Shown piece after piece: positions 44,223 to 57,438 of a stretch of DNA of 64,000 nt. Under the pieces are notes generated by a model. It was not told the DNA's origin, did no database searches, and saw nothing but the letters and a program-made list of their open reading frames with translations. The stretch comes from Nocardia tengchongensis. GTDB taxonomy: Bacteria; Actinomycetota; Actinomycetes; Mycobacteriales; Mycobacteriaceae. Both the position numbers and the translations under genes were made by a program. The stretch covers positions 6,882,001-6,946,000 of the forward strand of contig NZ_CP074371.1 in NCBI RefSeq assembly GCF_018362975.1. The letters run 5' to 3'. Every line of letters begins with the position of its first letter. Position 1 is the stretch's first letter.

Positions 44223-47200
44223 ATGGGTTTCAGCAGTCCCCTGCCCTCCACCCCTGACAATTCGGCGGCATTCGCCCTTTCCGCCGCCCAGCGCGGCATC
44301 TGGTTCGCCCAGCAGCTGGCCGGCGACACCCCCGTCTCCATCGCCCAGTATGTGGAGCTGACCGGCCCGATCGACGCGGACCTGCTGGCCGACGCGGCCC
44401 GCCGCGCCGGTCGCGAGTTCGGCACCGGCTACCTGCGCCTGATCGAGATCGACGAGCTGCCCTGGCAGCTGGTCGACACCAGCCTCGACGACCGCACCCG
44501 GACCGTCGACCTGAGCGGCGCCCCCGACCCCGAGGCCGCCGCGCAGACCTGGATGCGCGCCGAGTACACCGCACCCCTGGACCTGACCCGCGACCGCCTG
44601 TGCACGATGGCCATGCTGCGCCTGGGCCCGGACCGCTGGTACTGGTACTCGCGTTTCCACCACATCCTGCTCGACGGCGTCGGCGCGCTGACCATGCTGC
44701 AGCGCACCTCCGAGATCTACAACGCCACCGTCACCGGGCAGGAGGTCCCGCCGGGCAAGGCCGAACCGTTGCAGCGCATCGTGGAAGCCGATGCCGTGTA
44801 CCGGAATTCGGACAAGCTGCAGGCCGATCGCGACTACTGGCGCGAGCACCTGACCGGGTTGCCCGAACCGGCGAACCTGGGCCGCCGCACCGGCGCGGTG
44901 GACGCACACCCGCGGCTGCTCAGCGGCGCGCTGCCGGAATCCACGGCGGCCCTGCTGGATTCGCTGACCGCGGCTCGATCCACCAGTCCGGCGCCGGTCG
45001 TGGTGGCCGCCTTCGCCGCCTACGTGGGCGCGATGACCGGGGCGGGCGAGATCGTGCTCAGCCTGCCGGTGTCCGGCCGCACCACCGCCACCCTGCGTCG
45101 TTCGGGCGGCATGGTCGCCAATGTGGTGCCGCTGCGACTGCGCCTGTCCCCCACCGCCACGGTCGGCGACCTGCTGGGCGCCACCCAGGGTGAGCTGACC
45201 GCGGCGCTGCGCCGCCAGCGGTACCGGCAGGAGGACATCTTCCGGGACCTGGGCTGGGCGATGGACGAGGTCGCGGGCTTCGGGCCGACGGTCAATCTGA
45301 TGCTGGCCGACACCCGCATCCGTCTCGGCGGGGTGACCGGGCAGCTGCACGTGCTGACCTCGGGAATGATCGACGACCTGTTCGTCAACGTCTACCCGGG
45401 CACCGGCGGGGAACCCACCCACATCGACTTCCAGGCCAACCCCAACCGCTACGACGAACCCGAGCTGGCGGCCCTGCACGCCCGGTTCCTGGAGTTCCTG
45501 CACCGCTTCCTGGCCGGCGGCGCCGACCAGCCGCTGACCGCGCTGAGCGCGGTCTCCGAGCAGGAGCGCGCCGCACTCGCGCCGGCCCGCGGCCGGGACG
45601 GCGCCCGCCCGCACACCCTGCCCGAGATCCTGGCCGCCGGGGCCGAGCGCGCCCCCTCGGCCATCGCCCTGCGGGTGGACGGCAGCGCCTTCACCTACCG
45701 CGAAGTCACCGAGTACGCCAACCGGCTGGCCCGGGTGCTGATCGCCGCGGGCGCGGGACCCGAACGCGCCGTGGCGATCTCGATTCCCCGTTCGGCCGAG
45801 TCGGTGCTGGCCATGTGCGCCGTCGCCGCGACCGGCGCGGCCTTCGTTCCCGTCGACCCCGGGTATCCGATCGACCGCATCGAGCACATGCTCACCGACA
45901 GCGGCGTGGTCGCGGGCGTGACGGTGGCCGGCTCGCGGGCCGCGCTGCCCGATCGCGTGCGGTGGCTGGTGCTCGACGACCCCGAGACCGAACAGGCAAT
46001 CACCGCAAGCGATTCCGGGCCGATCACCGATGCCGACCGGCGCGCGCCCGTGCACCTGGACCAGGTCGCCTACCTGATCTACACCTCCGGCTCGACCGGC
46101 CTGCCCAAGGGTGTCGCGGTCACCCATCGCGGCCTCACCAACCTGGTCACCGGGTCGGGTTCGGTGTTCGGCGTCGGCTCGGACGCCGTGGTCGCGCACG
46201 CCGTCTCACCCAGTTTCGACATCTCGGTGGAGGAGCTGCTGGTCGCGTTCGCGGTCGGCGCGACGGTGGCCGTGGTGCCCCCCGACGCCTACGCGGGCGA
46301 CGACCTGGCCCGGGTGCTGCGCACCCTGGAGGTCACCCACCTGAATGTCACTCCGGCCGTGGCGGGTTCGCTGGAACCGGAAACGCTGCCGCGGCTGCGG
46401 ACGGTGGTGGTGGGCGGCGACTCCTGCCCGCCCGAGCTGCCGGTCCGCTGGGCCGGCCGCTGCGTAATCAACGGCTACGGCCCGACCGAGGCCACCGTCA
46501 CCGCGACGCTCAGTACACCGCTGAGACCCGGCGAGCCCATCACGATCGGCGCGCCGACCCGCGGGGTCGGCGCGATCGTGCTCGACCCGTGGCTGCGGCC
46601 GGTGCCGCCGGGCGTGGTCGGCGAGCTGTACCTGAGCGGTGCGGGCCTGGCGCGCGGCTACCACCAGCGCATCGGCCTGAGCGCGGGTCGTTTCGTGGCC
46701 AGCCCCATCGAGCCGGGCGCGCGCATCTACCGCACCGGTGACCTGGTGCGCTGGCGGCGGCGCGCGGGCCGCTGGGAACTGGAGTACCTGGGCCGCGGCG
46801 ACACCCAGGTGAAGGTGCGCGGCTTCCGCATCGAACTCGGCGAGGTGGACGCCGCCGTGGCCCGGCACCCGGGCGTCGAAATGGCGGTCACGGTCGGCGC
46901 GACCACGCCCGGCGGGGCCACCGCGCTGGTGTCCTACGTGCTGGCCGCCGATTCGGTGGTCGCGCCCGAGGACGTGAAAACGACCGTCGCCCAGCAGCTT
47001 CCGGCGCACATGGTGCCCTCGGTGGTGATGGTGCTGCACACGCTGCCGCTCACCCCCGCGGGCAAGGTGGACCGCCGCGCGCTGCCCGCCCCCGACTTCG
47101 GCTCCGGGCCGCGCACCGGGCGCGCACCCGCCACCGACAACGAACGCGCCCTGGCGGCGGTGTTCGAAGCCGTGCTGGGCGTGGAATCGGTTGCGGCGGA

Positions 47201-50200
47201 CGACAATTTCTTCGCCCTCGGCGGCGACAGCATCGTGGCCATCCAGCTGGTGGCGCGCGCCAAGGCCGCCGGGCTCGGACTGCGCGCGCGGGATGTGTTC
47301 GAGCACAAGACCGTCGCCGGACTGGCCGCGGTCGCCACCGAGGCGACCGCACCGGTGATCGAGGAACTGCCCGGCGGCGCGGTCGGCGCGGTGCCGCTCA
47401 CCCCGATCGTGCACGCCATGCTCGACCAGGGCGAGACCTGGCCCCGCTTCGCCCAGGCCGTGCTGATTCCCCTGCCCCACGACATCGACCGGTCCCGGCT
47501 CCCCGAGGCCGTGCAGGCCGTACTCGACCGCCACGACCTGCTGCGCAGCAGCCTCACCCACGAACCCTCCGACGACGGCCGCCCCTGGGTGTGGCAGGTC
47601 AGCGAGCCCGGCGCCGTGGAGGCCGGAGCCCTCATCGACCTGGTGACCGCCGCACCTGACAGCGACGGCGAGGACGAGTTGCAGCGCGCCGCCGACCTTT
47701 TGGATCCCTCCGCCGGCGTGGTGGCCCGCTTCGTGTTCATCGACCGCGGCGCGGCGCTGCCGCTGCTGTGGGTGGTGCTGCACCACCTGGTCACCGACGG
47801 CGTCTCCTGGCGCATCCTGCTGCCGGACCTGGCCACCGCCTGGGCGGGCGGGACCCTCGCACCGGTCGACACCTCCTTCCGCCGCTGGGCGCACGGCCAG
47901 ATCGAACAGACCCCGGCCCGAGCGGGCGAGATCCCGGGGTGGCGCGAGATCCTCACCGCACCCGACCCGTACCTGGGCACGAGGGCGCTGGATCCCGCCC
48001 TCGACACCGTGGCCTCGATGGGTCAGCTGCGCACGGTCATCGATCCCGACACCGCCGCGGCCGCACAGGAATTCATTCCCGCGCGCTTCCACTGCGGCCT
48101 CGACGACGCCCTGCTCACAGCCTTGGCCCTGACCTCGGCGCGGTTCCGGGACATCCGGCGGACGCTGCTCACCGTCGAGGGCCACGGGCGCGAGGAAGCG
48201 GTGCTGCCGGGCGCGGACATCTCCCGCACCATCGGCTGGTTCACCAGCGTCTTCCCCGTCGCGCTCGACCTCGGCGACCTCGATCTCGACGACGCCTTCC
48301 ACGGCGGACCGGCGGCGGGCGCGGCGCTCAAGGCGGTCAAGGAGCAGTTGCGGGCCATCCCCGACAAGGGCGTGGGCTTCGGCATGCTGCGCTACCTCGA
48401 CGCCGCGACCGAGTTCGAGAGCGCTCCGGCACCGCAGCTCAGCTTCAACTATCTGGGCCGCACCGGCGCGGGCGTCGAACATCCCGGCGGCGCGGAAACC
48501 CCGTGGGTGCCGGTCCGATTCGCCGCCACCCAGGACGATGCCGCACCGCTGGCGGCCGTCATCGACATCAACGCCTTCCACACCGCCGCGGGCCTCGAAG
48601 TGACGTGGGCCTACGCGGCGCGGCTGCTGTCGGGCGAGCAGGTGAGCGACTTCGCGCGACTGTGGGGGCTGGCGGTCACCGCGCTCGTCGCCCACGCCCG
48701 CCACGCGGGGGCGGGCGGCCACACGCCTTCGGACTTCCCGCTCGTCGCCGTGGGTCAGGAGCAGATCGACGACTGGGAACGCGAGTACCCCGGCCTCACC
48801 GAGGTGTGGCCGCTCTCGCCGTTGCAGTACGGGCTGTTGTTTCACGCCCGCTACGACAGCGACACCGCCGACGGCTACACCGTCCAGACCCAGCTCACCC
48901 TGGCCGGGCGGGTCGACGCCGGACGGCTGCGCACCGCGGCGGCCGCGCTACTGGATCGGCACGAGGTGCTGCGAGTCGCCTTCGCCGAGACCGCCGACGG
49001 CCCGCGCCAGCTGGTGCTCGGGCACGCCGAGATCCCGTGGCAGGAAATCGATCTCACCACCATCACCGAACCGGCCGAACGGCAGCGGGAACTGGCCCGG
49101 CTGATCGCCGTCGACGCCGGCACCCGCTTCGACCTCGCCCGGCCGCCGCTGCTGCGGTTCAGCCTGATTCGCACCGAGGCCGAGGCGTACACGCTGCTGA
49201 TGACCAATCACCATCTGGCCCTGGACGGCTGGTCCACGCCGCTGGTGGTGCGCGAGCTGCTGGCCGGATACCTGGCCGCGGTCACCGGGCACGAGATCCC
49301 GCAGCCGCCCGCGCACTCCTATCGCGAATTCCTGACCTGGCTGGACGAACAGGACGACGACGCCTCCCTGGCCGCCTGGACCGAGGCGCTGGCCGGGGTC
49401 GACGCCCCGACCCGCGCGATCCCGACGCTGGCGGGCATCACCTCCGCCGAATCCGGCATGGTGTCGGCCGAATTCACGACCACGCAACTGGCGCAGCTGA
49501 CCGAGACCGTGCGCACCGCCGGGGCCACGGTGAACACGGCGGTGCAGGCCGGGTGGGCGCTGCTGCTGGCCATGCTCACCGGGCGTACCGATGTGGTGTT
49601 CGGCGGCACCGTGTCCGGACGACCACCGCAGTTGTCCGGGGTCGAGGAGATGGTGGGGTTGTTCATCAACACCCTGCCGGTGCGGGTGCGGCTGGATCCG
49701 GGTGAGCGGGTGGGCGATCTGCTGGCCCGGGTGCAGGACGAGCAGACGCGGTTGCTGGATCACCAGCATGTCGGGCTGGCCGCCATCCACCGGGCGGTCG
49801 GGCTGCCGGAGCTGTTCGACACCCTCACCGTGTTCGAGTCCTACCCCATCGACCGCGAAACCCTTTCGCGGGCACTGGATATCGCGGGCATGCGGATCCT
49901 CGACGTGTCCGGCACCGACGCCACCCCGTACCCGCTCAACCTGATGGTGATCCCGCAGCGCGCCGCCGACGGCAGCGAAAGCCTGTGCATCACCGTCAAA
50001 TTCATGGCCGACGAACTGCCCGAAGCGGCCGCGCGACGCCTGCTCGACCGGTTCCTGCTGCTGCTGAACCAGATCGCCGAGCACCCCGACCGGCGCACCG
50101 CCCAACTGCAGCACTGTGATCCGCTGGAACGGGCGCAGCTGGCACCGGTCCCGCGGCGGCGCGCCCACTCCCCTGCGCACACTGCCCGACATCCTGGCCG

Positions 50201-53200
50201 CGGGAGCGCGCGCCAATCCCGACGGCATCGCGATCAGTGCGGGCACCGTGTCCATGACCTACCGCGACCTCGACGCCTGGTCCAACCGGTTCGCGCGGAT
50301 CCTGTTGCGGCGCGGCGTCGGCCGCGAGACCTTCGTGGTGCTGGCGCTGACCCGGTCGGTGGAATCGGTGGTCGCGGTGTGGGCGCTGGCCAAGACGGGG
50401 GCGGCGTTCCTGCCACTGGACCCCAACTATCCGGTCGAACGCATCGAGCACATCCTCACCGACTCCCGCGCTCCGATCGGGGTGACGGTGTGCTCGGTCG
50501 GCGAGACCCTGCCCGGCAGCATCGACTGGCTGCTGCTCGACGACCTCAACACCATTCGACGCGTCATGACCGTGTCCGACGCGCACATCACCGACGACGA
50601 ACGCGGCGGGGGGATCAACCTCGCGCAGACCGCGTATCTCATCTACACCTCCGGGTCGACCGGCAAGCCCAAGGCGGTGCTGCTCAGCCATCGCGGGCTC
50701 GCGAATCTGGTGGCCTCCCAGCAGAGTCTGCTCGACCTCGACGAAACCTCCAGCACCCTGCAGGTCGCCTCACCCAGCTTCGACGCCTCGGTGCACGAAC
50801 TGCTCATGGCGCACGGCGCGGGCGGGCGGCTGGTCATCTCACCACCGGACGTGTACGGCGGCGATGCACTCGAGGAACTGCTGCGCACCGAGGGCGTCAC
50901 GCACGCGGTCATCACGCCGTCGGTGCTGGCCACCATGAACCCCGAGGGACTCGACGACCTGACCTGCCTGTCGGTGGCCGGCGAGGCGGCCGGGCCCGAA
51001 CTGGTGACCGAGTGGTCCGCCGGACGGCGCATGGTGAACCTGTACGGCCCCACCGAATTCAGCGTGTGGGCGACCGGGCCCGGCGAACTGCGGCCGGGCG
51101 AGCCGATCACCATCGGCGCGCCGGTGCGCGGGGCGCTCACGCTCGTCCTCGACACCTGGCTGCGGCCGGTGCCCCTGGGGGTGACCGGCGAGCTGTATCT
51201 GGCCGGGCCCGCACTGGCCCGCGGCTACTTCAACCGGTTCGGGCTCACCGCGGCGCGATTCGTCGCCAACCCGTTCACCGCGCCCGGCGCACGCATGTAC
51301 CGCACCGGCGACATGGTGCGCTGGGTCGAGGTCAAGACCGCCGACGGATCGCAACTGGAGCTGGAATACCTGGGGCGCAGCGACTTCCAGGTCAAGATCC
51401 GCGGGCTGCGCATCGAACTCGGCGAGATCGACGCGGTCCTGGCCGCCGACGACCAGGTCGACTACGCGGCCACCCTCGGCTGCCCGGGACCCGGCGGGCA
51501 GACCGTGCTGGTCTCCTATGTGGTCGCCGCGGCGGGACAGCGGCTCGACACCGAACTGCTGCGCACCCGCATCGCCGCCGCACTGCCCGGCTACATGGTG
51601 CCCAGCTACCTCATCGAACTCGACGACGTGCCCTTGACGCCGGTCGGCAAGCTGGACCGGAACGCCTTGCCCGCACCGGATTTCGCGACCCTCGACCAAC
51701 GCTACCTGGCCCCGCGCACCGGCATCGAGACCGCGGTGGCCAAGGTGTTCGCCGACGTGCTCGACTCCCACGAGATCAGCATCGACCGGTCCTTCTTCGA
51801 CCTGGGCGGCAACTCGCTGACCGCGACCCGGGTCGTGGCCCGGGTGAACGCCGCCCTCGGCGCGACCATCGCGCTGCGCGACCTGTTCGACGCGCCCACC
51901 GTCGCGCAACTGTCCGCCCGCATCGTGCCCGGCACCGAGATTCCCGGCCTGCCGGCCCTGGCCCCGCGCATCCGCCCGGACCGCATCCCGCTGTCCCCGG
52001 CCCAGCAGCGCATGTGGGTGCTCAACCGGCTGGACCCGAACTCGGCCGCCTACAACATCACCGCGGCACTGCGCCTCACCGGCGCCCTCGATGTCGCGGC
52101 GCTGCGCCGGGCGGTCGCCGACGTGGTGACCCGCCACGAATCGCTGCGCACCATCTACCCCGCCGACGCCGACGGCCCCCGCCAAGTGGTGCTCACCGCC
52201 GAGGCCACGGCGCCGGACATCAGCTTCGCCGACACCGACGACGGCCCCGCCCTGCACGCCGCCATCGCCGAAACCACCGGGACGGGCTTCGATCTCACCC
52301 GCGAGGCCCCGCTGCGCGTCCACGTGCTGCGCCTCACTCCCCGGGCCGTCGGCGACACGGAGCCCGAACACGTGGTGGTGCTGGTGGTGCACCACATCAG
52401 CGCGGACGGGGCCTCGATGGCGCCGCTCGCCACCGACCTCGTCACCGCGTATCTCGCGCGCACCACCGGCGTGGAGATCGAACGGCCGCCGTTGCCGGTG
52501 CAATACGCCGACTACTCGATCTGGCAGCGCGAACTGCTGGGCGACGAGAACGACGCCGAATCCCGTGCGGCACACCAGGTCCGGTACTGGAAGGAACGGC
52601 TCGCGGCCGCGCCCGACGTGCTGGAACTGCCCACCGACCGGCCGCGCCCGGCGGTACAGAGCCTGCACAGCAAGGACCTCGAATTCCGGGTCGACGCCGG
52701 ATTGCACAGCGCGCTCACGGAATTGGCGGCCGCCACCGACACCAGCCTGTTCATGGTGCTGCACGCCGCACTGGCGGTGCTGCTGTCCCGGCTGGCCGGG
52801 ACACCCGACATCCTGATCGGCACCGCGGTGGCCGGGCGCGGCGAAGCGGCCCTCGACGATCTGGTGGGCATGTTCGTCAACACCCTCGCCCTGCGCACCC
52901 CGGTCGACCCCGCCCTCGGGTTCCGGGACTTCCTGGCGCAGGTCCGGGCCACCGACCTGGACGGGTTCGCCCACGCCGAAGTGCCGTTCGAACGACTGGT
53001 GCAGGTCCTGGATCCGCCGCGCTCCACCGCGCAGCATCCGCTGTTCCAGGTGTCGCTGTCGCTGCAGAACTTCGAACCGCCCACGGTGGAATTCCCGGGG
53101 CTGCGGGTCGAGGTCGAACCCATCGTCCGCGACGCCTCACAGTTCGATCTGACCTTCGATCTGCGCGCACCGCTGCCCGGCCTCGACGAGGAGGCCGGGC

Positions 53201-56200
53201 TCGAGGGCACCCTCACCTTCGCCACCGACCTGTTCGACGAAACCACCGCCGCCCGGCTGGTCACCCGGTGGCGGCGCGTCCTCACCGCCGTCACCGCCGA
53301 CCCCGGCATCCGGCTGTCCGACATCGAACTGCTCGACCTGGCCGAGCGCGCCGCACTGATCCCCGTGCGCGGCCCCGCGCACAGCGGATTCACCTCGCTC
53401 GCCGAGGTTTTCCGGGCCGCCGCCACGGCGCACCGGCTGTGCCCAGCCATCATCGCCGACGGGCGCGCGGTCTCCTATCGCGAACTCGACACCGCCTCGC
53501 AGCGGCTGGCCATGCAGCTCTCGGCCGCCGGCGCCGGATCGGAAACCGTTGTGGCGCTGGCGCTGTCCCGGGGCGCGGAGCTGCTCACCGCGATCTGGGC
53601 GTGCGCGAAGGCGGGGGCGGCGTTCCTGCCGATCGATCCCCGCCATCCCCTCGACCGCATCGACCACATGCTCACCGACTCCGGCGCGATCCTCGGCCTC
53701 ACCACCAGCGTGCACCGGCCGCAACTGCCCGACAGCATCGGCTGGCTGGTCCTCGACGATCCGGCCGCGTCGAGTGTGCGAATCACTCTCGGGGGCGGGC
53801 GAGTTCGCGCCATGCGCAGCTACCCGGACCAGCCCGCGTGGCTCATCTATACGTCCGGGTCCACCGGGACCCCCAAGGGGGTGTCGGTGTCGCACCGCGG
53901 GATCGCCGATCTGGTGCGAGCCCAGCGGGAACTGCTCTCGCTCGGCGAACACTGCCGCGTACTGCAGGTCGCCTCACCGAGTTTCGACGCCTCGGCCTTC
54001 GAGGCGCTCATGGCCTTCGGATCCGGCGGCACCGCCGTGGTCGCCCCGCCCGACGTGTTCGGCGGCGAGGCCCTAGCCGAACTCATCGCGACCCAGGGCG
54101 TCACCCACCTGGTGATCACGCCGTCGGCGCTGGCCACCCTCGACCCCGACGCCGTGGCCGGCGTGCGCGTGCTGGCCGTGGCGGGCGAGGCCATCGGACC
54201 GGACCTGGTGGCGCGCTGGGCGACCGGGCGCACCCTGATCAACCTGTACGGACCGACCGAATTCACCATCTGGGCAACGGCTTCCGAGCCGCTGGTCGCC
54301 GGGCAACCGGTCACCATCGGCGCACCGATCCGCGGCGCGGGCGCCCTGGTCCTCGACGACCGGCTGCGACCGGTCCCGATGGGCGTGGCCGGCGAGCTGT
54401 ACCTGGCCGGAGGGGCCCTGGCCCGCGGCTACCACAACCGCCCGGGCCTCACCGCCAACCGCTTCGTCGCCGACCCCTACGGGCGGCCCGGCGGACGCCT
54501 CTACCGCACCGGCGACCTGGTGCGCTGGACCGGCTACCTCGACGAACCGATGCTGGAATACCTGGGGCGCACCGACTTCCAGGTCAAGGTGCGCGGACAG
54601 CGCATCGAACTCGGCGAGATCGACGCCGCGCTGGCCGCCGCCGACGGCGTCGAATTCGCGGTCACCCTCGGCGTGCCCGGACCCGGCGGGGCCACCGCGC
54701 TCGCCGCCTACCTGCTGCCCGAACCCGGACGGCAGATCGACCTCGCCGAACTGCGCGCCCACGCCGCCGACCGGTTGCCCGGCTACATGGTGCCCTCGGC
54801 GTTCGTGGTGCTCGACGCCATCCCGCTCAATGCCGTCGGCAAGCTCGACCGCCGCGCACTGCCCGCGCCGGTCTTCGAGGCCGAGACCGAATACCGCGCT
54901 CCCAGCGGCGATCTGGAGATCACCCTCGCCGAGATCGTGGCCGAACTACTCGGCCGCGACCGGGTCGGCGTGCACGACTCGTTCTTCGCGCTCGGCGGCG
55001 ACAGCATCCTCGCCATCCAACTGGTGTCGCGCGCCAAGATGCGCGGCATCGAGATCACGCCGCTGCAGATCTTCGAACACCGCACCGTCGCCGCACTGGC
55101 CGCGCTCGCGGCGGCCGGTGGCGACACCGTCGTGCTCGAGGAATTGCCCGGCGGCGGGGTCGGCGAACTGCCGCTCACCCCGATCGTGCGGTGGATGCTC
55201 GAACGCGGCGGCGACCACCGCAGATTCGCGCAGACCGCGGTGCTCGAACTGCCCCAGGGCATCGGCCGCGAACAACTCGTCGCCACCGTCACCGCGGTCG
55301 TCGACCACCACGACGCGTTGCGCGCCCGGCTCGCCGAGCAGGACGGCCAGTGGCGCATGGACATTCGCGAGCCGGGTTCGGTCGATATCGACGCACTGCT
55401 GTACCGCATCGAATTCGACACCGCCGACGCCGTCGACCTGCGCGAATACGCCGTAACCGAAACCGATTCCGCGCTCGGCCGCCTCGACCCGGCCACCGGC
55501 ACCGTCCTGCAGCTGGTGTGGCTCGACCCCGCCCCCGGCAGCCCCGCCGACCGCCGCGGCCGCCTCATCCTGGTGGCCCACCACCTCGTCATCGACGGCG
55601 TGTCCTGGCGGATCCTGATTCCCGACCTGATCGCGGCCTGGGCGCAGGTCAGCGGCGACACCACCCCGATCCTGCCCGAGACCGGCACCTCCCTGCGCCG
55701 GTGGGCGCACGCCCTCGAGGAGGCCGCGCAGCGCGAAACCCGCACGGCCGAACTGGATTACTGGCGCGAGGTGGCCGCCACCCCCGATCCGAAGGTCGGC
55801 CCGCGCGAACTCGACCCGGCGATCGACCGGGCGCCCGCCGTACGCGCGGTCGAGGTCGAACTCGACGCCGAGGTCACCACCGCCCTGCTCACCACCCTGC
55901 CCGCGCTGTTCGACGGCACGGTCGAGGACACCCTGCTGGCGGCGCTCGCGCTGGCCGTCATGCGCTGGCGCATGGAACCCACCGAGGCGGTGCTGGTCCG
56001 GCTCGAAGGACACGGGCGGCAACAGGAGATCGTGCCGGGCGCGGACCTCTCGCGCACCCTGGGCTGGTTCACCACCGTCTACCCGGTGCGACTGGCACTG
56101 CCGGACATCCCGATTCGCGACGCCCTCGCCGGCGGGCCCGGCATGGGCGCGGCCATCCGCGCGATCAAACATCAGCTGATGGCGGTGCCGGACAAGGGAA

Positions 56201-57438
56201 TCGGCTACGGCATGCTGCGGTACCTCAACCCCGAGACCGGCCCCGAGCTGCCCGTGCGAGTGCCCGGACGGATCGGGTTCAACTACCTCGGCCGCTACGC
56301 CACCGCCGACATCCCGGCCGGGCTCGAGGATCTCGGCTGGCTGCCCACCGACGAATTCGGCGACCTGCACCCGACCGAGCACGCCGACGTGCCCGTCACC
56401 GCCGAAATCGAGATCAACGCCGTCGTGGCCGGGGACCGATTGCAGGCCAGTTTCACCTTCCCCGAAACCCTGCTGCCCCGGCACGAGATCACCATGCTGG
56501 CCCACCTGTGGACCGACGCGCTCGCCGCCGCCGCGTACTTCGCCGGCTCCCCGGCCGCCGAACTGGCCTCTGACGCCGAACGCAAGCACATGATCGAACT
56601 GCGCGAGCAACAGACCGCCGCCGACCTGGCCGCTTCCCGGGCCGAGACATCACCCGGACTCGGACTGGACGTGGTGCTGCCCATCCGGCCCGGCGGCACC
56701 GAACCCGCCCTGTTCTGCATCCACCCCTCGTCCGGCATCGCCTGGACCTACCTCGGGTTCGCCGACGCCCTCGCCCCCGGGCGACCCGTCTACGGCCTGC
56801 AAGCACCCGACCTGTCGGGCGAACCGCACGCCCGCAGCATCGACGACTTCGCCCGGCGGTACGTGGCCGAAATTCGCCGACTCCAGCCTCGCGGCCCCTA
56901 TCATCTGCTGGGATGGTCCTTCGGCGGCCTCATCGCGCATGCGGTCGCCGCCCGGCTCGAGGCAACCGGAGACGAGGTCGGCACCCTGGCCCTGCTCGAC
57001 GCGGACAGCACCGATATCGACGGTGACAGCATCGACAAGCTCACCGCCGGGTCCTTCGTCGCGGCCTTCGGGTCCGTCTTCGGCATCACCGACATCCCCG
57101 CCGACACCACCGCCGAACAGGCCGCCACCCTCATCCCCGACCGCATGGGCGGCGTCGACCTGGTCGACGCGGCCACTCTCGAACGGATGGCCGCCTCCTA
57201 CAACGCCTCTGCCGCCACCCGCACCGGCTACCAGCGGCCCGTCTTCCACGGCGACGCCCTGTATTTCAGCGCCACCGTGCACACCTCCGACATCTTCGGA
57301 CCCGGCGGCTGGCGGCCCTGGATCACCGGGACGATCACCAACCACGACATCGACGTCAGCCACGAAGAACTGACCGCACCGCACGCGCTCGCGGCCATCG
57401 CCCGAATTCTCGACGCGCACCTGGGAGGGACGCCGTGA
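44223..57438 (+). CDS. Trimodular nonribosomal peptide synthetase (C-A-T-E-C-A-T-C-A-T-E-TE), apparent frameshift
   Basis: About 4404 residues once one extra C in the run 50150-50152 is removed. Domains by base position: C1 44250-45560 (H-H-I-L-L-D-G); A1 45600-47080; T1 ~47100-47350 (G-G-D-S-I); E1 47365-48720 ([15 protein letters not shown]); C2 48790-50140 (H-H-L-A-L-D-G); A2 50165-51680; T2 ~51700-51930 (G-G-N-S-L); C3 51970-53340 (H-H-I-S-A-D-G); A3 53390-54860; T3 ~54900-55110; E2 55140-56560; TE 56670-57435 (G-W-S-F-G-G). All three A domains keep L-I-Y-T-S-G-S-T-G and the A10 Lys. The product should be a tripeptide with D-L-D configuration; a C domain at the start implies N-acylation or an upstream donor. 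Confidence 0.92.

Noticed and set aside
43677..48845. Two long minus-strand frames over the NRPS (43677-46199 and 46206-48845)
   Set aside because: Shadows of the NRPS in another frame; no recognisable domain.
50153..56573. Continuation of the first NRPS frame beyond the C run
   Set aside because: After 50152 it is Arg/His/Pro-rich nonsense, while the other frame gives A2, T2, C3, A3, T3, E2 and TE.
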